A DNA stretch of 64,000 nucleotides, taken from assembly GCA_004154925.1 (NCBI GenBank), contig QJNS01000028.1, forward strand, positions 62,001 to 126,000, written 5' to 3'. Every line of letters begins with the position of its first letter. The stretch's first letter is position 1. Made by a program: the position numbers and the translations under genes. This stretch comes from Monosporascus cannonballus (Eukaryota > Ascomycota > Sordariomycetes > Xylariales). Positions 1-11,098 of this stretch are shown piece by piece. The notes under the pieces were generated by a model that worked only from the letters and a program-made list of their open reading frames with translations, did no database searches and was not told the DNA's origin.

Positions 1-751
1 TACGTATAATATATGGTATAAATAATTATAAATTATTTAAATTATAAGTACCTAATATTTAAGCTTAAGTTAAACGTAAGTAAAATAATTAAAATAATTA
101 ATTAATTTTGATTTCGAAATTTATTATTAAAAAGGCCGGTAAAATTCCGTAAATAAATTATTAAAGCGACCGGACTTAAAGAATGTTATTATAAAATAAT
201 AAATTAATAAATAGGTTTTATTTTAATATTTAAAAAAGGTTAAGGCGGGACCGGAAATACTGTTAATAATAAATATTAAAATAGCGGAAGTTTTTGATTA
301 TTAACGGATTTATAATTATTTAATAGTAATTTAGAAAAAAGGATACGTTTTAATATTAATTATATTAAGGGATTAAAATAAGTTAAAGGAATTTATTTTA
401 AAATTTATATAAATAATTTAATAAAGGGATTAATTTATAAAGTCATTAATATAAAAAAAATTATAATAAAAAGGTTATTATAAAGCGTATTTAATAAATA
501 CGTACGGATTTTTATTATAGTTTAAAAATTAAATTTATATATTTAAAAATTATTTGTTATATAAAAAGTTATTACGGAATATTTATAATAACTTAACGGC
601 GGAATACCAGAAAATTTTTAAAATTTTAAAACGGTTAAATACGAATTATTTTTAGGAAAATTTAAAAAAAGATATAAGAAAGTATATAGCGATATACGTA
701 ATATGTTAGCGGTTAAAAGCTAGGCATTATTTACCGTATGGGAAACTAGGT

Positions 752-1080
752 TCCTTACCGGTATTTACGACCTTTTTTTAAAAACTTTCGGTAAATTTCG
801 TAATTAATTTACCGGATTTATAATTATAAATAAGGAAACGATATAATAACGTTTTAATAATAATAAATTATTTTATTAAATACGCCTTTTATATCTTAAC
901 GTTTAAAAACTTTATTACGTACGGATTAATAAACTTTTTTTTGTTTACGTATTTTTTCGTTTTAACCTTTTAAAAAATCGTATTAAATAAAGGTTTATTA
1001 TTTATTAATTATTTTTAGGTTACCCTATATTATTAATTAATAATTTAAAAATGATTAAATATTATATTTTATTTATAAAT
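752..1080 (+). pseudogene. Integrase core remnant of the gypsy element
   Basis: Ignoring RIP stops, the plus strand reads through a recognisable retroviral-type integrase core. There is an LP.F region, then an NFV.NLP stretch matching the usual DFI.GLP block, then KYAFYI, and then a stretch ending KIVLNKGLLF, which corresponds to the conserved ..IVSDRG..F block. The catalytic Asp codons have been changed (N where D is expected), consistent with G-to-A mutation. It cannot encode an active enzyme. Confidence 0.65.
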
Positions 1081-1689
1081 AAATAATTAAATGGAATAAT
1101 AAAATTAAAGATTAAAATATTATTTATAAGTTTTTTATAACTTCGAAAAAAATAATTAAATTAAAAACTTTTATTAATAAAATAAATATATAATATATTA
1201 ATATATTTAGCTTATAAATAATTATTAATTTATATCTTATATAAGTATTAATTTTACGGATCCGTTAACCTTATAAAACAATTTACGAAAATTAACGTAA
1301 TTAAAGTATTCGAAAAAAAACAAAAAAATTATAAGTAAAAAAAGAAATAATAACCGGGTTGCTAAAGGATAATAATTAACAATACGTAAAATAATATAAT
1401 TTAAAACATATATAATAATTATTTAAAATGAAATAATTAATTCTTTTATTAATTAAAAATATTAATTAAAAATAGTTATATAAAAAGTTTACAAATAAAT
1501 ATCTAGGATTTTTCGAAATAAAAAAAATAATAAATTATTATAACTTAGCATATAAATTAAAATTTTCGGAATAATATAACATTTATAACATATTCCTAAT
1601 AAAATTATTAAAATCGTTTTAGGTTAAAAACGGCAAATTACCGGTTAAGTAAAAAGTAAAACCGGAAAAGGATAATATATTTAAAGTAA

Positions 1690-1800
1690 AAAAAATCCTT
1701 AATTATAAAGGATATGGCCGTAATAAGCAATATTTAATACGGTAAAAAAGTATAATAATAAAAATAGTTTTTGGGAGTCAGCAGATAACGTAAACGAAAG
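1690..1800 (+). pseudogene. Chromodomain remnant at the pol C-terminus
   Basis: The plus strand reads a KILNYKGYGR.KQYLIR block, followed by a stop where the chromodomain tryptophan (TGG) is expected. After a one-base frame change it continues NNKNSFWES. This matches the chromodomain pattern of a G..KYLV.W.GY...NSWEP core. The TGG-to-TAA change fits RIP. Confidence 0.6.
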
Positions 1801-2088
1801 TATTAAGTAAAAATATAAAAAAACGGCGAAAATTTAAAAATAAAATAAAATAAAATAAATAATTTTATTTATTTCGGTAATAAGTTATCAATTATTAATA
1901 AAGTTCCGGCAATACGCCGGGCGGGTATTTAAAAACTTAAAAAAATTAAAAATAACAAAATTATATAATAATCTAATAATGAACCTCTTATTTTTCTATA
2001 TTTTCGTCCTTTTCGTTCTTAAATAAGGGAATTAAGCCCTTATAAAAAACGTTTATAAAATATCAGTATTTTAAGTAATAACTAATTA

Positions 2089-2388
2089 ATGGTTACGGTA
2101 TTATTAATGGCTAATCGTAAAAATATATATAACCTTACGGTAAAACTTTTAAAAGGTGGCCAGCCCCTTTTGGATATTTTCGAAAACGTCAGCGGTACGT
2201 TTTTATACAGTTACGAATTCGGTAAGGTAATTAATCGCGTTATCGACCGCCTTAACATTTTTTTCGGCAGCGGCAGCCAGGCGTTCGGCAGCAAGACGTT
2301 TGCTTTTTTACCGTTCCGCCATAATAACGGCGTTGGCCTCCGCCTTTTTAACAGCGGGCATGGCGGCGGCGGCTTTTTTACCTTATAA
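2089..2388 (-). other. Alanine/lysine-rich coding relic inside the RIP block
   Basis: This stretch has higher GC than its surroundings. On the minus strand it reads an Ala/Lys/Glu-rich, coiled-coil-like sequence interrupted by stops. Such tails occur in several fungal transposon proteins (Fot1/pogo transposase C-termini, gag-like proteins). No domain can be named. It is probably a fragment of a second element or of an accessory reading frame. An open frame on the plus strand over the same bases looks like a by-product. Confidence 0.3.
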
Positions 2389-2867
2389 GGCCTTTTTTAC
2401 GGCTACCTAAGCCGCCTTAATAATTTGCTATACCTAATTAATAATAATTTTTTAATATAATTACGGTTATAATATTATAAAAAATAAAAATCGGGTAATT
2501 TACGCCGGAGGCATTAAAATTAACGGTTATTACCATAATAAAATTAATAATATGGGTTTTTAAAGCATTAATAAATTATTATAAGGAATTAATAATAATA
2601 TAAATAATAAAAGATAATATGCCGTATAAGTTAACATATAACGATATAAAACTTATTTTGGGCCTTATAATAACTGTATTTATTTAAAGCCGCTAAAAAT
2701 TTACGTTAATTTTTAAATTTATTATTAGGCCATTATATCGTAATAACCCTTTTTCCAGATAAAAAGATATAAAGATCTTATATTCGTCGTCTGCGTAAAC
2801 GGGCGTAAGGCCGGAGGATTACCGACATATGGCGTTAAGATAACGGCAGTACGGGACGACGTAGGAA

Positions 2868-2976
2868 AGCATGGTACTGCTAATGCTATTGCTACTATTG
2901 CTATTGCTGTTACTGTTATTATTATTACCGCGGTTATGGTGGCGGTAGTAATAATAATAATAATAATGGCATTAAA
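2868..2976. repeat. Degenerate trinucleotide repeat
   Basis: The stretch is built from NNT triplets on the plus strand (GCT, ATT, ACT, GTT), then from TAA/GTA triplets, with scattered substitutions. Translated, it only gives runs of Ile, Ala, Val and Thr. It looks like an old microsatellite decayed inside the RIP block. Confidence 0.55.
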
Positions 2977-3200
2977 AAATAAAAAAAAAACGAAAAGGTG
3001 CAATTTGGCAAAAAACCTATATCAAAATAGCTAATTACCTAAGGAAATAACTTACTTCGTTTTACGTTAGGTTGGAACTTAATTTTACGATATCTTTATT
3101 AATAGGGGTTATCGTAAGCTACCGGTTACCCTTTTTTTAACCCCCCTGCGGGCCTCCAGTAATGCTCTTAAGGATAGGAGTACGGTAAAAGGGGTGACTC

Positions 3201-3406
3201 TGTTAGGTGCCAAGGTGCGACCCCCTTTCCGGGGCCCAGCGCCCCACCAGTATGGCTCCAGTTTGTGTATATATAGGGGGGCTTCGCCCCCGAGTAGTTA
3301 GAAGAGGGCAGGCATTAATAATCATCTATTTACTATCCATACTATGAACTACCTGCTAGGCTGCTTCTTCTGCCTTTCACTCCGTGCTTTACCATTTTCC
3401 CTGACA
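3201..3406 (+). mobile_element. LTR copy A (206 bp)
   Basis: It begins TGTTAGG and ends CCCTGACA, the TG...CA ends of an LTR with a 6-bp terminal inverted repeat (TGTYAG/CTGACA). Inside are a TATA box (tatatata, about 3268-3275) and a GC-rich perfect hairpin (gggggcttcgccccc) just after it. An inverted copy at 46520-46724 matches over the full length with about 12 differences, nearly all transitions; this copy carries most of the T/A states, as expected from RIP. The 5 bases on each side do not match, so it is not a simple solo LTR. It lies inside an intron of the enoyl reductase gene. Confidence 0.85.
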
Positions 3407-3439
3407 CTAGTACTGCTCGCGTTAGATAACTACGCTTAC

Positions 3440-3987
3440 TTCCGAAGTAGCTGGATTGCCATTGTACCAGATGCTGTGCTGCCTCTGTAGACCAGAACAT
3501 AGCATGGTTTTTCCACAGGTTGGTTCGGGTGCTTCGTGACCTTCAAAGACTGGAACAACGCATAGCCAATTGTGGCTAATCCTATGCCTAGCGTCGCCGC
3601 CGATTCCAACGTCATCTGTTCAGGGACTTTGAGCGCAAAGTCAGCAGTAGCGCCAACATACTCGGCGAAGGCACCTATTCGAGGCGATATAGGGTCCATG
3701 GACGGCACGGCTGCGCAGACGCGGTCACCAATTGCGAACCTTCCTGCTGGGACACCAGACCCAACAGCTACAACGATGCCCGCGCAGTCACCTCCAGCTA
3801 TTGCGCCCTCGCTCGCCATGTGTCCTGTTAACTTTGCGTCAACAGGATTTACTGCCACCGCTGCAGTCTTGACCAGGAGCATGTCCGGCTCCAACTCTGG
3901 CAGGGGCACATCTCGTGAAACAACAAGATCTCCAACCGCATTGGCCACAATAGCGGTCTGTTTTGAGGGGATATAAGGAATTGCCAT
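3440..3987 (-). pseudogene. Trans-acting enoyl reductase, 3' half lost to LTR insertion
   Basis: The first exon encodes about 182 residues of a medium-chain dehydrogenase/reductase of the LovC type. These stand-alone enoyl reductases work in trans on highly reducing polyketide synthases or PKS-NRPS hybrids, reducing the enoyl intermediate with NADPH. Visible signs are the N-terminal P..QTAIVA block, LVKTAAVAVNPVDAK, GGDCAGIV and GDRV (the GroES-like domain), then GAFAEYV and ATLGIGLATIGYALF at the start of the Rossmann part. Intact members have about 350-370 residues. The frame ends at AA|GTAAGC, a good splice donor at 3439. Only about 33 bp of intron remain before the LTR begins at 3406. The rest of the nucleotide-binding domain is absent to the right; it may lie left of coordinate 1. 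The gene is in tandem with the upstream P450. Confidence 0.85.
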
Positions 3988-4958
3988 TTCCGGTCAGTTC
4001 GAGCTGCACTTGCGGCGCAGGCAGGACAGGGAGACCACTTGTTCAACCACTGGCTCATACCATTCGGCGTGGGATTCTCTGGCTTGTGACTTGCACTCCG
4101 TGCGGTACAAAAATGTAGACTTCGATGACTCGCATATCGAACGGATCAATCTTCTTTCTCTGATTTTGTCCGTTTGTTCATAACCGGGGTTTTCATATGC
4201 TACTATCGAACACTGCATCTTGCAGGAGAGTTTCCTAGCCTTTCGAAGGGTACTTTACCACTTGACACTGAGTGGGGGCGGCCGAACTTATCAGTGTAGT
4301 ACTCGGAATCAGAAACCGGCATCGGAGACCCATAGCCGCGCGCATGATCGATGTTGCAGCTGTCACACGCACTAGGACGCAGATGCACAGCTCTTGGGGG
4401 CTATATTAACATATAGGAAACTAGGAAACGGTGATCTTACTTAATGTGGGCGATCCACTGATATAAGGCTCTAGGTCTCTGGAAATGAATAATGATCATC
4501 TGAGAGACGCTTACAATAGGGGGGGCCTTTTCTGTGACAGCAGCATCTCCGAAGTGGTTCACACATGGCGCCAATAAGTATTCTTAAAACAGGTTCTTGA
4601 TGTTATCGGCCCATCTAGCCAGGTTGCAATAGAGTTCCACGTCTCTCGTTGGTCTCTTGTTGCAATTACCTATGGGACCAGTCCTTTCCCCGCCTTGCTT
4701 TCTTATGAATACATTCAACTTAGGGCATGGCAGTGACGTGTCCCCATATCTGGAATCCGTTCGACGGCCTTTCGCGGCTGTCGTGCAGGTTTATCATCCA
4801 AGAATAACGAGAGCGGAAGCCTTTTTCATGGATCGCAGTTGGCGTCACTAACTCCCATCAGTTATGGGCACATATGTGATAGAGCTCCCCGCGTAAGGGG
4901 TTGTCTCAACTACCCAATGTGCAAGTCCCAGAATAGACGCCATTTTGAACTGCCAACT
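3988..4958. other. Intergenic between P450 and enoyl reductase
   Basis: This contains the promoter of the enoyl reductase and the 3' region of the P450. Short open frames on either strand have no recognisable domain. I see no other feature. Confidence 0.6.
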
Positions 4959-6753
4959 CTAGAGTATGTTGCTCTTCTCCCTGAGTAGGATTTGCGACGC
5001 CATATTCGGCATGATGGAGAAATTGTATGGGATGTCAGGTGGCCGACTCTGATCATGCTGGGCTAGCTTAAAATCATATCGTGTCAGGAGCTGGACGAAC
5101 ATGAGCTTCAGTACGTCCTGAGCAAGGAACCTCCCTGGACAAGCGTGGAAACCAGCACCAAAGACGATTGAGTCATCTGACACTGACGCAAAATGGAACC
5201 TGTTAGGGTCAATTTCCTCGCGCTTTCTTAGGAAACGCTTTGCGTTAAACGTCGTGGCGTTTGGATGTATGTCGTTATCGAGATTCAGCTGTTGGCTGGC
5301 GAAAGATATATTGGTACCCGCTGGTAGCTGGAAGCCGTCCTTGAACGTCCATGGGACCATGGCAGTTCGTTGCACAGTCACTACCCCCAGTTTAGCATCG
5401 GGACTGTAGCGATAAGGGGGGATGCCCACCAACATTGTTGAAGTGTATGTAACCGCAGACTTTCCTTCATGAAGCTGTCAAGGATTCGCAGCTCGCCTAG
5501 AGAATTCTGTGTCCAGGTGGTATGCCTTTTTTCTACTCTGGATATTTCATCTCTAATCTCTTCTAACACCTCAGGGTGATCAATCATATCGTAGATTATC
5601 GATAGGGCGACAGCCGAGCTACTCGAAATGGATGCAACGTTAAGGATGAACTCGTCCTGGGCCAGCTGGTCCGGTGATAGATTCTTCCGTCTCATCTTGT
5701 ATACGTCAAGAAGCCATTTGATGCCGTCTGTGTACGTGGATTCCTCTTTCTCACCCATTCGAACCTCAAGCAATGGGCGGAGAACTTGCGCTGCGTGCCG
5801 ACGATGCCTGAGGACGGCTCGGGTATTGGAGTCGACGTATTGCGCCAGAAAGCGTAGCGAAGGGGGGTATCTCGCCCTCACACCTCTTATCGCCTTCATA
5901 CTTGCCTCTGTGTACGAAAGTGCTAGTTGTAGCCATTCCTCGTTGCGACAGAGTTCAGGGCCCACCATTACACGCGCTGCTATCCTAGCAAATAGCTGGT
6001 TCAGTATCGGAAAAAGCTGAATCGGCGTCCATTCTGATAGTTAAAATCATTAATCGCCTTAACCCAACACTCATTGTGGGTTCTGAGTATTACCTGGGCA
6101 GGGCGGCACAATCTTTCCCCACGCGAACAGACATTCATCGCGAAGTGCGTCAACTAAATGGTCTATATCAGAAATGATCAGTTCACACTCGTTGCATGTC
6201 TAAGCCTCTCAATATCCCGGGGGGACAAACTCAGCGCTCGATTTACGTTCAATCTGACCATCCGGGCAACCTCGAAGTTCATTACAGGACCACCAACTAC
6301 TGAGAGAAGATTGCTCTGTTAAATTGTCCGGTAAGTATCCAGATTCAAACTTATTTATTGTGGTGCATAGAAGGCCTTACCTTGTCAAGGAAGTAGGGGA
6401 AGCTCAATTTGCTCTGGGGTGCATTCCTTACTTCGGCGAGGTATTTCATCGGAAGAATAACTAAGGGATGCCTCTCATCTGAAGGGTTGCGAATTGAAAA
6501 GGGTTGTCCTTTTTTGAGATACTGTAGTCTAGTTTAGAATAACCAAATAGGGATGGCTAGTAATAACACAGTCGGATACCTGAGCGTAGCCTTGATCCAT
6601 GAGGCTCTTTGTCTCCGAAATGTATCTCTCCATCGAGTTATCACCCTCAAATTTGACGCGTGGTACCTCGAGCTTCGGCGACGGGCTCATTTGTTTCCAC
6701 GCCACCCACACCATAGCGGCCGCAGCAAAGAAGAAGTACAGGGCCGCCGACAT
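4959..6753 (-). CDS. Cytochrome P450 monooxygenase, secondary-metabolism type (497 aa)
   Basis: Six exons join in frame: 6580-6753, 6381-6521, 6231-6315, 6094-6162, 5454-6033 and 4959-5403, all with GT-AG introns, giving 497 residues. The start at 6753 has a good context (gaccATG) and is followed at once by a hydrophobic anchor (ALYFFFAAAAMVWVAW), so the enzyme sits in the ER membrane. Visible P450 motifs are ExxR (KESLR, spliced through a 50-nt intron), a F.AKRF meander block and the haem loop FGAGFHACPGRFLA with its Cys ligand. EWTPI and FARIAARVMVGPELC are typical of fungal ent-kaurene-oxidase-like P450s. The I-helix is odd: ASISSSS replaces the usual acid/Thr pair. It is divergent from the exporter pseudogene and in tandem with the broken enoyl reductase. 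The substrate is unknown. Confidence 0.9.
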
Positions 6754-7195
6754 GGTCGTGACGGAGCAAGGCGGTATGTTGAACGTGGTAAGTATGTTGT
6801 TGGGAAGTTCCTCCAAATTGATGCGGCGGGGCTAGCCGAGCATGAAACCGGAAACTGAATACGTAAAGGAATAATGAGGTCCCGTTCCGAGCATGCGCGG
6901 TTGGAAGTAAGGGGTAAGGATTGAAGGGCGGGTCTGTTACAGGTCGTAATGTAACAAAGCCAACTTGCCATTCTCTATGGCCAAACAGTTCAGTCATGTA
7001 CCACGATCGTTTGCTGTGTGAGTTGGAATTGGAAAATGGCGACTGAGTCCGGGTGTAATGCAATGCAACCTAAGCGACTACACACACGACTACGATACAT
7101 CAATGTGTTAGGAATTCTACACGGCGGGATGTTTCTCTTACCAACTAACTCATCCATCGCGATCTCACAGCCTAGCCGCATTCCTCGATTGAACC
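6754..7195. promoter_or_regulatory. Shared divergent promoter of P450 and MFS exporter
   Basis: The 442 bp between the two start codons must carry both promoters. Divergent P450/exporter pairs are common in fungal metabolite clusters, where a Zn2Cys6 regulator often binds CGG half-sites. Scattered CGG/CCG triplets are present, but I cannot single out an operator. Confidence 0.45.
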
Positions 7196-8151
7196 ATGAC
7201 AGCCGATCCAATCCAGACTAGAAGTCCCGTCTTAGAGTCTGGTTCTCCGCCTATTGCCAACAACCCACAAGACAAGTGTCGACAGGATGAAGCTATCGAG
7301 GCTGGTTCCGGCCATCGTAGCTTGTCGTTTAGGATGATTATTATAGCTTTAATGCTGGCGACCATCATAGGTACCCTGGATAGTGGTGTTGCCACGTCTC
7401 TTCCTACCATCGTGGACGAGCTAGACCTAGGAGCCAACTTCATTTGGGTAACGAACATTTACTTCTTAACGAGCGCTGCATTCCAGCCCCTTTTTTGGAC
7501 AGCTTTCTGGCCTTTGGGGGCAACGACGGTTCTTCATTTTCACTATAACGATTTTCGTCCTGGGAAGCGGGCTCTGTGGGGGGGCATCGAACGGCGAAAT
7601 GCTTATTCGCTGGCCGTGGTGTCCAAGATGTAGGAGCAGGTGGAATCAGCGTCATGGTGGAACTCATCATTTGCGATCTCCTACCTCTTAGGGGCCGTGG
7701 AAAGTATATCGGAATGGTGCTGGGTGCCGCTACGACTATCTCGGCTTTGAGCTCCTTATTCGGTGGTGCTCTAACAGAGGCTGGTGCTTGGAGGTGGATA
7801 TGGTATCTCAATCTCCCTGTAGGCGGTCTCAGTATTGCCATTTCGCTGGTCTGGCTTAGAGTCACCCACCGGAAAGAGGGGACTTGGACGCATTCGGCGC
7901 ATTGACTCGATTGGGGCCATCGTCATTGTTGCACCAACAGTGACTATCCTCTACGCCTTAGCCTACGGCGGTACATTAAAGGCCTGGTCCGATCCTAGCG
8001 TCATCGCTGGACTAATCGCTGGTCACGCGGGTCTTTGCATGTTTATTATTTGGCAAGGAACGTCTCAGTGTCGGGAACCGTTAGTTCCTCTTCGATTGCC
8101 TTCGGCCGGACTATCTGTGCTTCTATATACTAATCAGAACTACGCATTTTG
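7196..8151 (+). pseudogene. MFS multidrug/metabolite exporter, frameshifted and truncated
   Basis: It starts ATG at 7196 and reads as the N-terminal half of a 14-TM drug:H+ antiporter of the major facilitator superfamily: LATIIGTLDSGVATSLPTIV in TM1, then WVTNIYFLTSAAFQPLFGQL, SGLCGG, AGRGVQ.VGAGG, and the PR/W...W..YLNLPVG motif in TM6. At least three frame changes are needed: at the T6 run near 7490 (P-L-F-G-Q-L only reads with one T fewer), near 7602 between GEML and FAGRGVQ, and near 7880 beside a G4 run. Homology stops at about 8150, leaving roughly 320 of about 550 residues. It would have exported the product of the adjacent pathway. Homopolymer indels could be assembly errors, but the missing C-terminal half cannot. 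Confidence 0.85.
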
Positions 8152-9403
8152 AAGCCGGTGTTAGGCTTGATGCACACGCAAGACACAAGATCCGAGATCC
8201 TAGATCCGAAGCCTGAGACCCAAAATCTCAGGCCAAATTTGATGGTAAACCCCGCAGCCGTGCCACAGGGCGATCAGTTATCTAAAATGAAAAATGGCGA
8301 CCAGGGAGCTGGGACATGATGCACAGTGTTAGATCGTCTCCGCCTCTCGGCCTGTCAAGTTCGCCAGCAGGCTCAGCTTACAACAAAGGAGCATTCTAGC
8401 AAAGCCTAGCCGCCCCGGGATGATTGCCCAACTAACCTCTGTTTGGGCCACGCCAGGACAGGACGGCGACCGGGGTTAAATCTAGATGAAAGAAAACCGC
8501 TGTCCAGATATCCTGTCTCAGGAGAAACCAGGCTATATCCGCAGGCGTTGTATTAGCTTTACGAAATCTGAGACCCTTCTTTTTTTCTGTGGTGAAAATG
8601 TAGTAGATTTCTCCAAATTATCATAGAATCCGAGAATCTTCCCGCGTGTTTATAGAGGCGCCCAATATTCACCATGGATCCTCAAAGTCATACGTCGAGT
8701 CCACGGGGATTATTAGAGTCTACGGACTTTTGAGAGCCGCTGAGCATTCTCCGCAGAGACGAGGGCTTATAGGAGACCACGCCTCACAAGAGAGGGTTCC
8801 AATAACTGGGCTCCCAGGCATTGCAAGGTCCGCTGCAAGTCCGTGGCCACTGAGGTATAACGTAGCCATCGTCTTCCGAAGTTATATCGTACTTTTAATC
8901 GATAATTTATTCTCATTCGTTAGTAAAGGCTTCGAGGCGAAAATTTTTACGGTTAACCTTGTTGTTGTCGTAATTTAATAGAGCTTGGCTTGTCCCTAGC
9001 ATCTTCATCAACCTTAGCACAACCCAAGGCTCTCACAGTTTTCTTTGCCCAGTTTCGTGCGGGCCGCATAGGGCGCTTACTTTTACTCTTTTATTTAGGA
9101 CATACTAAGATCTAGTACGGAAGTCGCTATTATAAGAAAGAGAATTTCGACACAAACACTCATACTACGTTCGCAAGCCTATTACGTTACGAAGGTATAT
9201 TGACACTAGTAGGAGGATTGAAGTGTTTGTCGATTGGCATGGGTGTAAGCACAGTTGACAGTTTCGTAAGAAAGATGTAAGGAGCATGCTAGGCCCTGCT
9301 ATATTTAAGCTCTTGCCCTTATCTGTTATTGTGTCGTTTGCAAATCAGTATAGTTTTATTGTTTCCAGCAATCATCAAAGTGGAATCTTTCCTCTTTGTG
9401 CCA
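8152..9403. other. Gene-free stretch downstream of the MFS remnant
   Basis: No domain can be recognised in any frame. Around 8185-8245 there are repeated GATCC and CTGAGACC/ATCTCAGG units forming weak inverted repeats. About 8880-8975 is slightly AT-rich, and a short 110-residue frame ends there without recognisable features. It probably contains decayed mobile or cluster sequence. Confidence 0.5.
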
Positions 9404-10031
9404 TCATGTCACCATGTTGAAAACAATCGCGACTATGCAGAAGAACACGACATAGTATCCCTCCGTCTTGATTGATACGGCGCGGCCTTCGGGGGTAAGG
9501 CTATCGGTTGGCTGTTTTTGAGTTAGGAAATCTTATCATCTGTAGCCACTTCGCGCTACTTACCGTGGGAGAAGCCCCCTCGCCTGTCGTCGACGATACA
9601 CCATCCACAGAAGAGGTCGTGCTCACCGTTGTCGTAGAGACCGCCGTGCTGACAGTCCCGGTGGCATTGGGAGGCGAAGTGAGGGTCATAGATGGCGAAA
9701 CCGACTCATCGGCGTCCGGCTGCTCGGGTACCGCCGGCAGATCGCATGCCCCCGCAGCCTGTGTGACGCCGTCCCCGTATACGCTCCAGATGTCGTACTC
9801 CAGGGCGCAATCCAGGCAATCGTCGAGCAGGTCCGTCCAGGTCGAGTTACCGCATTGGTCTGGGAGGCTGGAATCGACGATGAAGTAGCCGCAGTCCGCG
9901 TGGCACTCGCGCGCGTCCTCAGACATCTGACGACTCTCTAGGACCACCGAGATGTCGGGTTCCGGATCTGGTACATTGGTTGTCGCACCTCGGCTCACGG
10001 CGGCGAGGAAGAGTGCTTGAAATGACCACAT
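9404..10031 (-). CDS. Small secreted, C-terminally membrane-anchored Cys-rich protein (191 aa)
   Basis: There are two exons, 9564-10031 and 9404-9511, with a canonical intron (GTAAGT donor, CTAAC branch, CAG acceptor). The N-terminus (MWSFQALFLAAVSRG) is a short signal peptide. It is followed by a six-cysteine region (about residues 42-95, with C..DC, QCG, DC.DCA and GAC) and a Ser/Thr/Pro-rich stalk. The second exon adds a C-terminal hydrophobic helix (YYVVFFCIVAIVFNMV), so the protein is likely tethered by a TM segment or GPI anchor. Without the splice the tail would be a short unrelated peptide. This six-Cys plus Ser/Thr-stalk design is common among ascomycete surface proteins of unknown role. 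It is divergent from the copper protein at 11099. Confidence 0.7.
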
Positions 10032-11098
10032 CCTGAAAGTAGTGGGCTAGACAGATCGCAGTATCGTCGCGATGAGCCAGTAGAGCGAGTTGTGCGGGGA
10101 AGAACGTGGAATATAGCATCTCATTTCAAGGCTATTGAAATGCTACAAGATCCCGGGATCGGCTCAAGGTACGTAATATGTAAGACGTTAGGGTGCTCTA
10201 TACGAAGTACTGCCCGCATAGATCTGCAGCCCCCTTCTACCCAATGTCACTCTGTTCTGTGCAACCCTGTGTAATTCGTGGAATGCCAGTATCATTGCCT
10301 GCTTAACCATAGGGAGCCTATGGTCCAATGGTCGTGTGGTAGATTCTGCTGCGTTTTGAGCGAACTTCCTCCTCACATGCAGATGTAACCCCTTGCCGCC
10401 ATGTCGTGCCCAATCCCCATGAATATGGCTTGAAATTCTACGTAGTAGGATGGCTGGATGGTCGGGAGTCTCCAATTGATCCATGTAACATCATTGTTCC
10501 CCTTCCGAGAGTGGTAGGCCGGTTAGTCCCACGGCGAACAACTGTGCTCGATATATTAAGCGCAGCTTCGATCCCCAGCAGCTCCGCCGCAACCAATGGG
10601 GGATAGCCACAAAATCTTATCTGATCATCTAATCTGATAAAAGACTGGGCAGCCAAGACACTCGACACTTTCCAACACCATGCCAAGTCCGGATTACGCA
10701 GTCCATGCCGGCCGCTGGTCGCCAATCAACATCTTTAGCCGACGGAATGGACCAATAGCTGGCTCGATGGGGGTGGTGGCAGAGGGGAAATGTAGCCATC
10801 GGAGAGTCAGACCATTTATTGCTGTACGGTCACCCTCCACTGCGACCTGCCGGCTGCAGCGGGATGTGTCCGTTGAAGAAGATACGGCCGAGATGCGTGC
10901 CATCAACCCAATCAGCGATGGAGCAGACCTACACGGCAGCCGAGGGGTTATACCACATGTGATACCTTGCATAACGGCCGGCATGACTGAGCCGACATGC
11001 AAGAATAGGTACTTAGGGGGCTGGCCTCGCTCATCGAGTGCTACCCCGACCTCAGACACTCTACCTCCCCGCATCCTGAGAAATTGCAGCTAGTCAAG
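10032..11098. other. Divergent intergenic region
   Basis: This 1.07-kb promoter space lies between two surface-protein genes transcribed away from each other. Overlapping open frames of 60-140 codons on both strands have no recognisable content. A second possible start for the minus gene lies upstream near 10119 in another frame, joined by a possible intron ending tttcag. I preferred the simpler start. Confidence 0.5.

Larger units (their letters stand above)
1..3200 (+). mobile_element. RIP-degraded Ty3/gypsy chromodomain LTR retrotransposon block (AT-rich)
   Basis: The block is extremely AT-rich with stop codons throughout and no long reading frame, as expected after repeat-induced point mutation (C to T on both strands). 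Read on the plus strand, two retroelement domains can still be seen in the right order: an integrase core at about 752-1080 and a chromodomain at about 1690-1800. Integrase followed by a C-terminal chromodomain is the layout of Ty3/gypsy chromoviruses. GC rises again in patches after about 2100. The LTR at 3201-3406 may be its 3' LTR, but about 1.4 kb of unexplained sequence lies between the chromodomain and that LTR, so more than one element may be nested here. The left end is outside the window. Confidence 0.75.

Noticed and set aside
8646..8978. 110-codon plus-strand frame
   Set aside because: No recognisable features; the end falls in AT-rich sequence giving a random hydrophobic tail.
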